Assembly (NCBI GenBank): GCA_964610745.1
Contig: CAZSYL010000004.1
Coordinates: 1-64,000, forward strand
Source: SHLQ01 sp964610745
Lineage (GTDB): Bacteria > Actinomycetota > Acidimicrobiia > Acidimicrobiales > SHLQ01
Length of the DNA stretch: 64,000 bases
Reading direction: 5' to 3'
The position numbers were made by a program, and so were the translations under genes. Shown here piece after piece: positions 44,100 through 52,190 of the stretch. The notes below the pieces were generated by a model that saw only the letters and a list, made by a program, of their open reading frames with translations, did not search any database and had not been told where the DNA came from. The first letter of the stretch is position 1. The number at the start of each line of letters is the position of its first letter.

Positions 44100-46723
44100 G
44101 GCTGAAGGTCAACGGCGCGACTCATGACCTCGATGTCCACCCCGACACCCCATTGCTCAACGTGCTTCGACAAGACCTCGACCAATATGGGGCTAAGCGC
44201 GGGTGCGCACAAGAACAGTGCTACTCGTGTTGTCTGCTGCTCGACGGCCGTGCTCTACCGAGCTGTCAGCTGCCGGTGTCATCGGTGGTCGACATGGACA
44301 TCACCACCGCCGAAGCTCTCGACGATCTACGAGACTTCTTCCTCGCTGAACAAGTTGGCCAGTGTGGCTTTTGCATCTCCGGCATGCTCGTCGCTACCCA
44401 AGGGCTACTCAACCAGATTCGCTACCCGAGTAACGCACAGATCCGCGAAGTGCTCGATACCAACATTTGCCGCTGCGGCGTCTATGACCGTGTGCGACGT
44501 GCAATTCGCTTTCGTATCGGCGATCCCCAAGACCCGATCTGGGAAGTTCGAACCCAGAGCCCGCTCGAGCCTCGTGCAACCAACGAACCACGACCAACCC
44601 AATCCACGATCGACAACCCCAGCCTCGATTCCTGGATCCGCATCGACCCAGCGGACACGATCACGGTGTTCACCGGAAAGGTTGAGCTCGGGCAAGGCAT
44701 TCACACCGCGCTCGCCACCATCGCGGCGACCGAATTAGGGGTAGACCGCACGCGCATCTTGCTCGAAACCGTGGACACTGAAATCAACCCCGACGAGGGC
44801 CGTACCTCGGGCAGTCTGTCGATCGAATTGGGAGGTGAAGCCATCAGCGCAGCGTGCGCAACCGCCCGCACTCTGATGGTGAATCGAGCTAGCGACCAGC
44901 TCGGTGTCCCAGCCGATTCCCTCGTTGTTCACGATGGGACAATCATCGACGCCGAACGCCAAACCGCTATCACGTATTGGGATCTGCACGGCGGAATTCC
45001 TTTCATCGCCGAGGTAGACATCACTTCCGCGCGCTCGATGGTCGACCCTCAGGCTGAAGCTGCGAACACCCGCGTGGACCTTCCGAAGAAGATCTCCGCT
45101 CAACCAACCTTTGTTCACGACATGATGGACGAGTCGACCGTGCACGGACGGGTCCTGCGTCCGCCGAGCTACGAGGCCCGCCTATCCCAACTCGATGCTT
45201 CGGTTGCAGAATCGATGCCCGGAGTACTGGCCGTTGTTCAAAATGGCAGCTTCGTTGGAGTCGTCGCAGAACGAGAAGAAATTGCCGATGCCGCGATCGA
45301 GAAGCTTCGAGCCGACGCGATGTGGGAAGGAACATCGGCCATCCCGTCCAACGTCGAGGATCTGCTCAAACAACCCAGCGCCGACTATGACCTAGTGGAC
45401 GGGGCACCTATAAGCGACCACGTAGGCCCGCTCGACGACCGTGCGCCCCGCACCTTCGACATCACCGCCACCTACTCCAGGCCTTTCACGATGCACGCAT
45501 CGCTAGGGCCATCTGCAGCGCTCGGTCACTACGACGGCACCAATCTCACCGTCTGGTCATCCACCCAAGGTCCCTACCCGCTTCAACTGTCCCTGGCCAA
45601 AGCCCTTGGACAACCAGTGGACAACATTCGAATCCGAGCCGCCGAAGGGTCGGGCTGTTACGGACACAACGGCGCGGACGATGTCTCGCTCGACGCGGCG
45701 CTCTTGGCCATGGCAGTACCTGACAGGCGGGTCCTTACTGCCTGGAGCCGCGCCGACGAACACCGATGGGAGCCTTATGGGCCTGCGATGATCGTCAAGG
45801 TTGGCGCCGACGTCGCAAACGGACAAATCGCAGCGCTCGATACCGAGCATTGGAGCTACAGCCACTCAATGCGGCCTGGCAGCGAACCTGATCAATCGTC
45901 AAACTTGTTGGCAACGTGGCATTTGGCCGAACCAATGCAGCGCCCTGTTCCCCAGCCGGCGCTGCACCGCTACGGCGGAGCCCACCGCAACAGCAATGCT
46001 CCCTATGACATTGCCAACAAGACCGGGCGGGTCCATCTGGTACAGAGCACGTCAGTGCGTACCTCAGCGCTTCGAGCCCTCGGTGCGTTCACCAATGTTT
46101 TCGCAATCGAATCGTTTGTCGACGAGGTCGCCCACAGCCTAGGTGCAGATCCGGTCCAGTTTCGCCTCGACCACCTCAACGACACGCGAGTTCGCGACGT
46201 CATCGAGGCGCTTGCAGGAGAAGCTTGGAACACACCTCTACCCGTTGGCCACGGCCGCGGCATAGCGTTTGCTCAATACAAGAACAGCCATGCCTATCTT
46301 GGAGCCATTGCCGATGTTGCCGTCGACACCGACAGCGGCGTGATAACTATCGTGAACGCGACGTTGGCGTGCGACGCGGGCCGCATCATCAGTGCTGACG
46401 GTGTCAGCAATCAGCTCGAAGGTGGCGCCGTCCAAGCAGCAAGTTGGACGCTCATCGAACGCGTGCAGATGGAACCCGACGGAATTATCAGCGAGGACTG
46501 GGAGAGCTATCCAGTGCTGCGCTTCTCAGACTCCTTTCCGATCCGTTCAATCCTGCTCGACCGACCCGACCAACGGCCGCTCGGTTGTGGCGAAGCAGCC
46601 CAAGGCCCGATGGCCGCCGCGATTGCCAATGCTGTTTTCGACGCGACCGGCTGTCGATTGCGCAGCTTGCCCCTTACCCCTGAACGCGTTCTCGAAGCTC
46701 TCGAGACCGCGTCGTCTACTTGA
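44096..46723 (+). CDS. [2Fe-2S]/molybdopterin hydroxylase fusion (Ior/Nic-like)
   Basis: An 875-residue fusion of two subunits usually encoded separately. Residues 1-155 form the CoxS-like iron-sulfur part: plant-type cluster GCAQEQCYSCCLLLDG with the later Cys in LPSC, and the second cluster QCGFC plus ICRCG. From about 185 to the end is a molybdopterin domain (VELGQGIH; near the C-terminus LGCGEAAQGPMAAA with the base Glu). No FAD subunit gene is present, as in isoquinoline 1-oxidoreductase and nicotinate dehydrogenase, which pass electrons to cytochromes. It probably hydroxylates an N-heterocycle or aldehyde. Confidence 0.87.
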   Translation: MRLKVNGATHDLDVHPDTPLLNVLRQDLDQYGAKRGCAQEQCYSCCLLLDGRALPSCQLPVSSVVDMDITTAEALDDLRDFFLAEQVGQCGFCISGMLVATQGLLNQIRYPSNAQIREVLDTNICRCGVYDRVRRAIRFRIGDPQDPIWEVRTQSPLEPRATNEPRPTQSTIDNPSLDSWIRIDPADTITVFTGKVELGQGIHTALATIAATELGVDRTRILLETVDTEINPDEGRTSGSLSIELGGEAISAACATARTLMVNRASDQLGVPADSLVVHDGTIIDAERQTAITYWDLHGGIPFIAEVDITSARSMVDPQAEAANTRVDLPKKISAQPTFVHDMMDESTVHGRVLRPPSYEARLSQLDASVAESMPGVLAVVQNGSFVGVVAEREEIADAAIEKLRADAMWEGTSAIPSNVEDLLKQPSADYDLVDGAPISDHVGPLDDRAPRTFDITATYSRPFTMHASLGPSAALGHYDGTNLTVWSSTQGPYPLQLSLAKALGQPVDNIRIRAAEGSGCYGHNGADDVSLDAALLAMAVPDRRVLTAWSRADEHRWEPYGPAMIVKVGADVANGQIAALDTEHWSYSHSMRPGSEPDQSSNLLATWHLAEPMQRPVPQPALHRYGGAHRNSNAPYDIANKTGRVHLVQSTSVRTSALRALGAFTNVFAIESFVDEVAHSLGADPVQFRLDHLNDTRVRDVIEALAGEAWNTPLPVGHGRGIAFAQYKNSHAYLGAIADVAVDTDSGVITIVNATLACDAGRIISADGVSNQLEGGAVQAASWTLIERVQMEPDGIISEDWESYPVLRFSDSFPIRSILLDRPDQRPLGCGEAAQGPMAAAIANAVFDATGCRLRSLPLTPERVLEALETASST

Positions 46724-46736
46724 GAAGGACGCTCAA

Positions 46737-47249
46737 TTGGAGACCAACAGCAAACCCGAACTGACCAATGAGGAGCGCGTCGCACCATTCTTCGACCCCG
46801 ACGTCAAGAGAATGGCGGTTCGGTCGGTCCACGCCGTCAACGACGCGACCGCACGAACCGAAGTCACGATTGGAAACCATCCGGTCACGATCACCGACGA
46901 ACCAATCACGTCGGGCGGAAACGAGACTGGCCCGACACCGCTCGAAACCGTCTTGGCAGGACTTGTTGGCTGCAAAGCTGTCATGATTCACAACGTCGCT
47001 AGCGCGATGGACTTTGACTACGAGGGCGTCGAGATCGACGCAGCCGGAACCGTCGACCTTCGAGGCCCAAAGGGCGTTCCGGGGTTCCGTCCGTACTTCG
47101 ACACGGTGGACATCACGATCACGATCTTCACCGAAGAGACAGAGGCGAGGATGAACAAGCTGGCCCTAAACGCCGAGGCTCGTTGCCCGGTCATGAACCT
47201 GTTTCGTGACGCGGGCTCGACCGTGAACGCTGAATGGATGATCAAATGA
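46737..47249 (+). CDS. OsmC-family protein
   Basis: A 170-residue OsmC/YhfA-type protein with the redox Cys pair in GLVGCKAVMIH and EARCPVMNLF, about 73 residues apart, as in organic hydroperoxide reductases. Start TTG 46737 has GAAGGA 8 nt before it; the frame from 46392 overlaps the Mo-hydroxylase. The stop overlaps the next gene by ATGA. In this operon it may reduce peroxides or sulfur species produced beside the hydroxylase. Confidence 0.83.
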   Translation: METNSKPELTNEERVAPFFDPDVKRMAVRSVHAVNDATARTEVTIGNHPVTITDEPITSGGNETGPTPLETVLAGLVGCKAVMIHNVASAMDFDYEGVEIDAAGTVDLRGPKGVPGFRPYFDTVDITITIFTEETEARMNKLALNAEARCPVMNLFRDAGSTVNAEWMIK

Positions 47250-47728
47250 ACAATATTGTCAGCGGCTTCTTTGCCGGAGTCGCCGGAACCATTGGTATGG
47301 CGGGCGTGAGTATCACGATGCGCCGAATGGTCGAACCACAAAAGCCGATGGGAACAACCCACTATGAGAAGGTCGTCGAGAAGAGTCGGGAAACCTTCCA
47401 GCCCGGCGAGGCTCCGCTCGACAAGGACACCCAAATTCGCATCGGCGAACTCACCCACCTCGCATTCGGCGGCGTGTGGGGATCGGCGTTCGCACTCGCA
47501 ATGCGCAACAAGGAAATCCACAGACTGAGCCATGGCATCGCATCAGGAACCGCCATCTGGGCGCTCGCCTTCGGCGGTTACATGCCATTGCTGGGCATTT
47601 CCCGGGGCGTGAAGGACATGGACCTCTACGAAGCTTCACGGACCTGGCTCTGCCACATCACCTATGCGAGCGTCATGGCAGCGCTCGTCGACGAGTTTCA
47701 GGACCCCAAGCGAAAGGCACTCTCGTAA
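47246..47728 (+). CDS. Unrecognised membrane protein
   Basis: A 160-residue protein with about four hydrophobic segments (FFAGVAGTIGMAGVSI; LAFGGVWGSAFALAM; GIASGTAIWALAFGGYMPLL; TYASVMAALV) and glycine-rich helix faces, like small DUF1440-type membrane proteins. No catalytic motif seen. It is coupled to the OsmC gene (ATGA) and followed 2 bp later by the second OsmC gene. Confidence 0.65.
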   Translation: MNNIVSGFFAGVAGTIGMAGVSITMRRMVEPQKPMGTTHYEKVVEKSRETFQPGEAPLDKDTQIRIGELTHLAFGGVWGSAFALAMRNKEIHRLSHGIASGTAIWALAFGGYMPLLGISRGVKDMDLYEASRTWLCHITYASVMAALVDEFQDPKRKALS

Positions 47729-47730
47729 CA

Positions 47731-48897
47731 ATGCAGATGGACAGTATTGAACGGCTCGGTCACCCACTGGGCTTCAAGGTGGCCGGAAGTGGGTCACGGC
47801 CGGGCGTATTGGGTAGCGGCCCCTCGACCGATGTGTTCAAAGTCGAGGCGCGACAGATGGAAGGCCATCAAAAGGAAGGCATCGTCACCGAAGGAGAGGG
47901 TGGCACCTCTTGGCGTATGACCACCGATGAAGATGGTCATCTGCGCGGTACCGATCTTGCGCCCTTTCCGCTCGGGTTCTTTAACGCTGGACTCCATGCT
48001 GACCTGACAAACCGCATCGTGACGCTCGCGAAACAGCGATCGATCAATGTCACGGGCATGCAGATGTCACTCGACACCGGCTACTTCATGACCGGCTCGT
48101 TCTTTAAAGGGACCGGCGAAGGATATGCGGAACCTGCCTCGATCGAAGTGGGGTTCTCCAACGACACACCAGCAGTCGAACTCACTCGACTGGTGACCGA
48201 TGCAGTCGACGCGTCACCAGCGTTCGCGCTGATGCGACGCCCGCTACGGAACACATTTGCGATCTACGTCAACGGCCGGCGCCGAAAGGTCACAACGATG
48301 CTCGCGTCCTCGGCCGATGATGTCGTCGATCCCTATGTGAGCTACTCGAGTGCGCCAAGCCCCGAAGTTGGAGCAGATACCTTTGCCGACCTGATCTACA
48401 AGACCGGCGAAAAATCCGAGGGTGTCCAGGCTGTGGCGTCGGGGGACATGTCGACCGGCCCGGCCATCCGTCCGGTGATTGGCCGAAGCACGCTGATCCA
48501 TCCTGATTGTGCAACCGAGACCGACGTTGTGCTCGGGATGCCCGGAGCAAGCAACTTCGCCCTGAAGTCCGATGAACGCATGGATTCAGAAATGGCACCG
48601 TCCGGCCTTGCCTTGCTGGCCGCGGGAATCGGTTTCTGTTACATGACCCAGATGTCGCGCTACATCGAATACCAAAAGATGGGAATCCGCGGCGTCCGGC
48701 TCGTTCAATTCACGCCGTTCACGCTCGACGCAGATGGCCGGGGTGGCGCCCAGCCCGCCGATACCCACCTCTTCTTGAGCGGTGACGAAGACGATGCGAC
48801 GTTCGAGCGCCTCATGAAGATCGCGGAGAAGACGTGCTACCTCCACAAGACAATGTCCGATGCACTTGAGCCAACCATCAGGGTCCGAAATGACTGA
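47731..48897 (+). CDS. OsmC-family protein, double length
   Basis: A 388-residue protein, about twice the size of OsmC, apparently with two OsmC-like halves; the first has SINVTGMQMSL and the second GLALLAAGIGFCYMTQMSRY. Only the second half keeps a Cys in the OsmC position (GFCYMTQ), plus a later Cys in EKTCYLHK, so it has one Cys-based site. Its end overlaps the selenoprotein gene by 8 bp. Confidence 0.7.
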   Translation: MQMDSIERLGHPLGFKVAGSGSRPGVLGSGPSTDVFKVEARQMEGHQKEGIVTEGEGGTSWRMTTDEDGHLRGTDLAPFPLGFFNAGLHADLTNRIVTLAKQRSINVTGMQMSLDTGYFMTGSFFKGTGEGYAEPASIEVGFSNDTPAVELTRLVTDAVDASPAFALMRRPLRNTFAIYVNGRRRKVTTMLASSADDVVDPYVSYSSAPSPEVGADTFADLIYKTGEKSEGVQAVASGDMSTGPAIRPVIGRSTLIHPDCATETDVVLGMPGASNFALKSDERMDSEMAPSGLALLAAGIGFCYMTQMSRYIEYQKMGIRGVRLVQFTPFTLDADGRGGAQPADTHLFLSGDEDDATFERLMKIAEKTCYLHKTMSDALEPTIRVRND

Positions 48898-50116
48898 CTT
48901 TATTGACCTCCCAATTCCAGAGATCGACGCCGAGGCCATCGGCCCGAACGTCGGTGAGAAATTCCCCGACCTCACCCTCCCCGATCAATCCGGTGCCATG
49001 ATCAACCTTCATGAGCACCGTGGCGGACGCAAGGCGTTATTCGTCGTCCATCGAAGTGCAGACTGGTGACCATGGTGCCGAGCGCAGCTGGTCGAGCTGC
49101 AACGAACATTCGAACAACGCGACGACTCCGTTGCCGTCTATGCACTGAGCTATGACCCCGTCGACACGCTGACGCGTTTCGCCGACTCTCATGGCATTAC
49201 CTATCCACTCCTCAGCGACGAGGGCAGCGCGGTCATCACCGAACTTGGCCTGCTCAACGTCACCCTCGAAGAGGAACGGGCGGCCTACAACCGCAAGGTC
49301 GAGGATCGCCATCGAGGCATCCCCTATCCGGGTAGTTTCCTGCTAGACGAGGACGGCATCTTGGTCGGCAAGCGACTTGAGCAATCGCACCGCATCCGCC
49401 CAACCGCCAATACGCTTATGGGAGAGTTCTTCGAAGGTGAGAACGAACCAGTTGGGTTGGTGAGTAGCGAGTCGCCGGGCGTGCAGGTTGCGGCGTGGCT
49501 CGACGCGCCGGTCATCTCCGCAAACCAATTGCAGGAGGTACACGTTCGTTTCATGCTCGAACCCGATGCGCACCTCTACACCGAGCCGGTTCCGGACGGA
49601 TTTAATGCAATTGCTGTGGAGCTCACTGGCGATGAGACGCTGAAGGTCGAAGATGTCGCGCCGCTCGAAGGTCACGAGTTCAAAATTGAGGGCTTGCCCG
49701 AGACGTTCTACGTACTAGACGGAACGATCGACATCGCGATCCCTTTCTTCCTGCTGACGAATCGAGACACCGCTGGAGACGATCTACGAGATGTCCCGCT
49801 CAGCGTCGAGGTGAAGTACCAGGCGTGTACTGGCGAGACATGCTTCATGCCCGAACGGGTAACTCTCGATCTCGAACTGCAAGAGGCACCAAACCCTGGA
49901 TACGAGACCAAGGACCTTGCCGCCCTTGCGCCGCTAGTAATGCGCCGCATCGTGGAAGGACCAAAGACTGAGGCGGAGCTCTTCGAGTTGGTGAACGCGG
50001 CTTTGTCGGGAGTCAGTGTCGACACCGACGAGATCAGCGACACCCTCGGAGTGCTTTCAGACCGCGGTCTGGTCGCCGAGGACGAAGACGGCAACTGGTT
50101 CGAGCGGAAAGACTAG
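48890..50116 (+). CDS. Redoxin / DsbD-alpha-like selenoprotein (TGA at 49067)
   Basis: One frame of 408 residues if TGA 49067-49069 is read as selenocysteine (Sec60). The sequence around it is HRSADW-U-PWCRAQLVELQ, the thioredoxin WCxxC motif with the attacking Cys as Sec; the resolving Cys is 63. Residues 15-165 form an AhpC/redoxin domain (through GIPYPGSFLLDEDGILVGK), about 195-300 resemble the DsbD N-terminal domain with Cys pair YQACTGETCF, and the last 80 form a winged-helix-like tail. A stop would leave 59 residues and orphan a 340-residue conserved remainder with no start. It ends the transporter/Mo-hydroxylase operon. Confidence 0.88.
49067..49100 (+). promoter_or_regulatory. Predicted bacterial SECIS element 1
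   Basis: UGA at 49067-49069, a 14-nt spacer, then a 6-bp stem GCAGCT/AGCTGC (49084-49089, 49095-49100) closing the loop GGUCG. The GGUC in the apical loop matches the fdhF-type SECIS loop (AGGUCU) recognised by SelB. The stem is inside the coding frame, as bacterial SECIS elements are. Confidence 0.75.
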
Positions 50117-50128
50117 TAGCGCGGTGCT

Positions 50129-51328
50129 CTACGCGAGGGCGGCGGCGGGCGCCTCGTCGCGCCGGGACCTCTGAAGAGAGGACAACCAGCTGGCAATCGC
50201 AACCAAGCCGACCGCTACGGCTCCCATCACCGTCGCGGTCAGCCATGCCGACCCATAACTCGACCGGTCGGCGATCGATGCGAGAACCGGTGCACCAGCG
50301 ATACCGCCCATAAACACGCCGGTCACCACAAAACCTGTCGCTGTGCCGGGAGTCGTCGTCGCGTTTCGAACCACCGTGTAGTACATCACACCTGGCCAAC
50401 CCCATGCGCCAAGGAACGCGATTGCCGAACCAAGCCACAACAGCGTGTCGCTGCTTCGGCCGAGAAAGAGCAGAAGAAATCCAACCGCCCCAACCGCCAT
50501 TGCTACACCGAGCTCGACGAACCCTGCGGAACTACGGCGTCCAGCAAGCCATCCAATCCATGTTCGACTGAGGATCGTCACACCACTTCCAATCGCCAGC
50601 GCCAACGCTCCCGCGCGTTCAGAGAAGCCGGCATCAGCGAACGCATCGACGGTGAGCACGGCCAGCCCATTGCCCGCTGCCCCACCGAGAAAGCCAGCAA
50701 CGGCGAGGGCGAGCAGATAGGGCCAGTCGGCGCCCACCGGGCGTCGCTGCTCCCTCGACGATGCTTCGCCGTCGTGGTCTGGGATGAGCAGCACCGTCGC
50801 GAACGCAATCAGCGAATAGGCAAAGAATGCGCCGCGCCAGGCGAAGTCGACTCCGACGCTGCCAACCACCGCGCCAGCGATGAGCGAACCAAGTGGCACC
50901 GCCCCCTGTTTGAGCCCGAACCCGAGGCCCTGGCGACCCTGCTCGACCAGTGCAAGAACCCGGTTGCCGCCGAGCTGCCCTGAGGTATTGCTGATACCCG
51001 CGACGGCTAACGCAAACGCCAACGTCCAGAACGACTGGGACAGAGCCACCAGGATCGCAGCGATACCTCCACCGACCGACGCAATGGCAAAGGCTGCTCG
51101 AGTCCCCCACCGGTCGATCAGGCTCCCAATCGTGAACGACCCAATCGCCGAGGTGACGAAGTACGCCGAGATCGTCAAACCGAACTCTGACTTGGTGATT
51201 CCGAGGTCATCTTGCAGCCGTACTGCAAAACCACCTGCGAAGAACAGCGGGAACGACGCAACCACAGCGAAGAGGCCCGCGGTGAAGAGCGGGCGCTCGT
51301 CGAGCACCGAACTCCGAAGCGACATCAT
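50129..51328 (-). CDS. MFS transporter
   Basis: A 399-residue 12-helix major facilitator with the loop 2-3 motif GSLIDRWGTRAAF and a helix 5 region GISNTSGQLGG. ATG 51326-51328 or 51323-51325 starts the protein; the longer frame is unlikely because it would include the AT-rich motif immediately upstream. That motif lies so close to the start that the transcript may be leaderless. It diverges from the CMD-like selenoprotein gene. Confidence 0.87.
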   Translation of the reverse strand: MMSLRSSVLDERPLFTAGLFAVVASFPLFFAGGFAVRLQDDLGITKSEFGLTISAYFVTSAIGSFTIGSLIDRWGTRAAFAIASVGGGIAAILVALSQSFWTLAFALAVAGISNTSGQLGGNRVLALVEQGRQGLGFGLKQGAVPLGSLIAGAVVGSVGVDFAWRGAFFAYSLIAFATVLLIPDHDGEASSREQRRPVGADWPYLLALAVAGFLGGAAGNGLAVLTVDAFADAGFSERAGALALAIGSGVTILSRTWIGWLAGRRSSAGFVELGVAMAVGAVGFLLLFLGRSSDTLLWLGSAIAFLGAWGWPGVMYYTVVRNATTTPGTATGFVVTGVFMGGIAGAPVLASIADRSSYGSAWLTATVMGAVAVGLVAIASWLSSLQRSRRDEAPAAALA

Positions 51329-51347
51329 GCTATATGATATACAACCC
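51329..51347. promoter_or_regulatory. AT-rich operator-like motif next to the MFS start
   Basis: GCTATATGATATACAACC directly abuts the MFS start codon and contains the CTATATGAT core shared by the ATATATGATG group. It could be a -10 box of a leaderless promoter or a repressor site. Confidence 0.4.
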
Positions 51348-51425
51348 GCCCCACGAGAGGCCGAGAGGCGCCGCGGCAGTCCAATCCAAGACCGCGTCAA
51401 GACCGCGTGGGCGCAGTTGACCCGC

Positions 51426-51442
51426 GTTATATATGATGTAGG
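51426..51442. promoter_or_regulatory. AT-rich operator-like motif (ATATATGATG class)
   Basis: GTTATATATGATGTAGG lies 58 bp before the CMD-like start in the region shared with the divergent MFS gene. Its 10-nt core equals those at 18741-18763 and 39764-39782 (complement). Confidence 0.45.
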
Positions 51443-51500
51443 AAATGCCTCGATCGGGGCCATAGGGAGATCACATGCATCCAGTTTTTGAGGGTTGGTC

Positions 51501-52166
51501 ATGAGCTACGAAGAACGGGTTCCGCTTATCTCAGGTGAAGACGCCTCAGGTGACACCAAGGTGCTCTTCGACGCGGTCGAGGCCATGCTCGGCCGGGTTC
51601 CCGCGTCCTACCAAGTCCTGGCCCACTCCCCTCAGGTCGCAAAGATGCTCGTGCCATTCAATGCAGTGCTGCAACGGGAGGGGGCAGGCAGCGTCCTTGA
51701 AACAAAGATCAAAGAGATGATCGTGATCAAGACCAGCCATCTCAATGGCTGTGCGTATTGAACGGCTCACAACACGTCGCTTGGTCAAGCGGCAGGAATC
51801 ACCTACGAACAGATCGATGCCATTGGTAGCGACGATTACATGGAGTCAGATCTGCTGAGCGATCGCGAGAAAGCAGCGGTCCTTTGGGCAGAACATGTCA
51901 CCCTAAACACGGCGCGTGAAAGCAACGGCGTCTTCGAACAAGTCCAACCGTTGTTCAACGATGCCGAGCTGGTCGAGATCACGCTCATGAGTTGCTTCTT
52001 CAACCTGTTCAATCGCTTCGTCGATGCGCTCCGCGTCCCCGTCGAAGTTTCGAGCGAGGTCGACAAGATTAAGGGCTCATTGCACCTCGACCCGGACAAG
52101 GTCAAGACCTACTACCAGACCGTCGTCGATACTTGGCCCGGAACCTGGCCCGAGCCAAAAGGCTGA
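51501..52166 (+). CDS. CMD/AhpD-like selenoprotein (TGA at 51759)
   Basis: One frame of 221 residues if TGA 51759-51761 is selenocysteine (Sec87). The flanking sequence SHLNGCAY-U-TAHNTSLG matches the AhpD/CMD active site CxxC-x2-H with the second Cys as Sec; a Glu (KIKEMIVIK) lies upstream as in AhpD. The C-terminal part after the TGA (to 52166) is the normal second half of the family and has no start of its own. Start ATG 51501 with GAGGG 6 nt before it. Expected role is thiol-dependent peroxide or disulfide reduction. Confidence 0.88.
51759..51793 (+). promoter_or_regulatory. Predicted bacterial SECIS element 2
   Basis: UGA at 51759-51761, a 14-nt spacer, then stem GUCGCUU/AAGCGGC (51776-51782, 51787-51793; one G-U pair) closing the tetraloop GGUC. 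Spacer length and loop sequence equal those of the SECIS at 49067-49100, although the encoded proteins are unrelated. Confidence 0.75.
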
Positions 52167-52190
52167 CCTCCCCGCTCTTGTGCGCTAGGT

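Noticed and set aside
48890..49069. Reading the redoxin as a 59-residue truncated gene plus a separate downstream gene from 49361
   Set aside because: The region 49070-49360 codes for continuous redoxin sequence in the same frame with no start, and the TGA falls on the redox Cys with a SECIS-like hairpin after it.
51495..51761. CMD-family gene as an 88-residue pseudogene fragment
   Set aside because: The second half continues in the same frame after the TGA, which replaces the second CxxC Cys; a random nonsense mutation at that codon in two neighbouring redox genes is unlikely.
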